18,223 nt of DNA from UBA7803 sp041686955 (GTDB lineage Bacteria > Pseudomonadota > Gammaproteobacteria > Pseudomonadales > Azotimanducaceae). Positions within the stretch are counted from its first letter, which is position 1. Each line of letters begins with the position of its first letter. The notes beneath the pieces were generated by a model. That model was not told where the DNA came from. It did not search any database and saw nothing but the letters and a program-made list of their open reading frames with translations. Made by a program: the position numbers and the translations under genes. Shown one piece after another: positions 16,875 to 18,223 of the stretch. The stretch spans positions 1-18,223 of the forward strand of contig JAWLCV010000079.1 of the NCBI GenBank assembly GCA_041686955.1. Direction: 5' to 3'.

Positions 16875-17609
16875 ATGGCCCGTCTGCACCTCCTCGACCC
16901 CCAGCGCGTCGAATTCCCGACCCCCGACCGGGCTCTCGACGACCCCAACGGTCTGCTCGCCGTCGGGGGCGATCTCACGGTGAAGTGGCTCCTCGCCGCC
17001 TACGGCAGCGGCGTCTTTCCCTGGTTCGACGACGACCGCGGCCCCATACTCTGGTGGTCGCCGGATCCCCGGGCGGTACTGTTCCCGGACGAGCTCCGGG
17101 TCAACCGCCGGCTGCAGCGCCGGCTCAAGAACGGCGGCTTTCGCGTAACCCTGGACCGGGCCTTCCGGGACGTGGTCCGGGCCTGCGCGGCCCCCCGTCC
17201 CGGATCGTCGGGAACCTGGATCACACCGCGCATGCAGCGCGCCTACGGCCGCCTGCACCGCTCCGGCTACGCCCACTCCATCGAGGTGTGGCGCGGGGAC
17301 GCGCTGGTGGGGGGGCTGTACGGCGTTTCCCTCGGAGCCATGTTCTTCGGCGAGAGCATGTTCTTTCGCGAGACGGACGCTTCCAAGGTCGCTCTGGTCT
17401 GTCTGGTTCGGCGCATCGAATCCTGGGGCTTCAGCCTGCTAGACTGCCAGGTCATGAACCCGCATCTGGCGAGCCTGGGCGCGCGCGCCATTCCCCGCCG
17501 GGAGTTCCTCGACCTTCTGGCGGCCAGCAACCAGCACCCGACCCGCAAGGGGCCGTGGGAAATGGAGGACGACCTCGAAGGCTGTCATGCAGGAAGAGCT
17601 GGGCAATAA
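16875..17609 (+). CDS. aat: Leucyl/phenylalanyl-tRNA--protein transferase Aat
   Basis: 244 residues. It adds Leu or Phe from charged tRNA to proteins with N-terminal Lys or Arg, creating N-degrons for ClpS/ClpAP. Signature segments are FPTPDRALDDPNGLLAVGGD near the start, GVFPWFDDDRGPILWWSPDPRAVL, TWITPRMQRAY, AHSIEVW, GGLYGVSLGAMFFGESMF and LLDCQVMNPHLASLGA. The ATG at 16875 puts the conserved LHLLDPQRVEFP at the N-terminus; an upstream ATG at 16854 would add seven unconserved residues. The stop lies 23 nt inside the bpt gene, so the two are coupled. Confidence 0.96.
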   Translation: MARLHLLDPQRVEFPTPDRALDDPNGLLAVGGDLTVKWLLAAYGSGVFPWFDDDRGPILWWSPDPRAVLFPDELRVNRRLQRRLKNGGFRVTLDRAFRDVVRACAAPRPGSSGTWITPRMQRAYGRLHRSGYAHSIEVWRGDALVGGLYGVSLGAMFFGESMFFRETDASKVALVCLVRRIESWGFSLLDCQVMNPHLASLGARAIPRREFLDLLAASNQHPTRKGPWEMEDDLEGCHAGRAGQ

Positions 17610-18223
17610 GCAGTTTTTCATCACCCCGGGACACGCCTGCAGCTACCTGCCCCGGCGCCAGGCTCACACGCTGTTTCTGGACCCGCGGGATACCATCACC
17701 CCCGCCACCTACCAGGCGCTCACGGAGCAGGGATTCCGCCGCAGCGGCGGCCATCTCTACAGACCGCACTGCCGCAGTTGTCAGGCCTGTATCCCCACGC
17801 GGATTCCGGTGGCGGAGTTCGCCCCCCGGCGCCATCAGCGCCGGGCGCTGAAGCGCAATGACGATCTGACCGTGCACGTGCATCGAGGCACGTTCTCCCG
17901 GCGCTTTTACGACCTCTACGCCCGCTACATCGCCGGGCGGCACGCCGACGGCGACATGTTTCCACCTTCCGCGGATCAGTTTCGCTCGTTTCTGCTCTCC
18001 CAGTGGTCCGACACCCTGTTCCTGTGCAGCTATCTGGCGGATACCCTGGTGGCGGTGGCGGTCACGGACCGTCAGCCCCGGGGGCTCTCCGCCATCTACA
18101 CCTTCTTCGATCCGGACCTGGCGGATCGCAGCCTCGGCGTGTGGTCGGTGCTCCAGCAGATCGAGCTGGCCCGCCGGCTGGAGTTGCCCTACCTCTACCT
18201 GGGCTACTGGATCCGCGACTCCG
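17587..18223 (+). CDS. bpt: Aspartate/glutamate leucyltransferase Bpt (ATE1-like), cut by right edge
   Basis: 212 codons are present; the C-terminus is outside the window. The ATG at 17587 is 23 nt before the aat stop. Translation gives FFITPGHACSYLPRRQAHTL, then FRRSGGHLYRPHCRSCQACIPTRIPV and, later, GDMFPPSADQFRSFL, AVAVTDRQPRGLSAIYTFFDP, and LPYLYLGYWIRDS at the edge. The N-terminal C...CxxC cysteines and the YxFFDPDL, YLGYWI motifs mark the arginyltransferase-like family; the bacterial members (Bpt) transfer Leu to N-terminal Asp or Glu. With aat it forms a two-gene N-degron unit, the same pairing as in Pseudomonas and Vibrio. Confidence 0.94.
   Translation, partial: MQEELGNKQFFITPGHACSYLPRRQAHTLFLDPRDTITPATYQALTEQGFRRSGGHLYRPHCRSCQACIPTRIPVAEFAPRRHQRRALKRNDDLTVHVHRGTFSRRFYDLYARYIAGRHADGDMFPPSADQFRSFLLSQWSDTLFLCSYLADTLVAVAVTDRQPRGLSAIYTFFDPDLADRSLGVWSVLQQIELARRLELPYLYLGYWIRDS

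Overview
The window is GC-rich, densely packed gammaproteobacterial chromosome. The lineage is inferred from gene content. The run ftsK, lolA, rarA, serS, cysG, tusDCBE, together with aat and bpt, resembles a block known from Pseudomonas and other gammaproteobacteria. The left third is an XrtA/PEP-CTERM exopolysaccharide locus, found in environmental, often aquatic or biofilm-forming, proteobacteria. No insertion sequence, phage gene or CRISPR array was seen. Nearly every base is coding, many genes overlap by 1-48 bp, and no canonical hairpin-plus-T-tract terminator was found.

Left region (1-7241). On the minus strand the window starts inside the 5' end of an XrtA-associated tyrosine autokinase gene. 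On the plus strand a tightly overlapping run reads: a TviB-type nucleotide-sugar dehydrogenase, a UDP-glucuronate 4-epimerase-like SDR, the histidine kinase PrsK, the sigma-54 activator PrsR, and GalE. The sugar enzymes would supply UDP-uronate and UDP-galactose-type precursors for surface polysaccharide. PrsK/PrsR is the family's regulatory pair. A good sigma-54 promoter match lies in the divergent gap and points at the autokinase gene, so part of a PrsK-PrsR-RpoN circuit appears visible here.

Middle (7242-9443). A tRNA-Ser(UGA) gene follows galE. Two tandem, diverged copies of an unrecognised roughly 60-residue protein lie next on the minus strand. The sulfur-relay operon tusD-tusC-tusB-tusE comes after them. 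Its TusE has the two C-terminal cysteines of DsrC, and the TusD and TusB homologues also carry DsrE/DsrH-like cysteines.

Right (9396-18223). On the minus strand, in transcription order, are ftsK, lolA, rarA, serS and cysG (siroheme synthase). cysG converges on tusE with a 48-bp tail overlap. Between rarA and serS is a 22-codon relic of crcB, the Fluc fluoride channel gene. A small GlsB/YeaQ-type membrane protein gene on the opposite strand separates lolA from rarA. Divergent from ftsK are aat and bpt (cut by the right edge), two aminoacyl-tRNA-protein transferases of the N-degron pathway.

The most interesting items are the sigma-54/PrsR regulatory link, the tandem unknown small proteins, the crcB relic, and the DsrC-like features of the Tus proteins.
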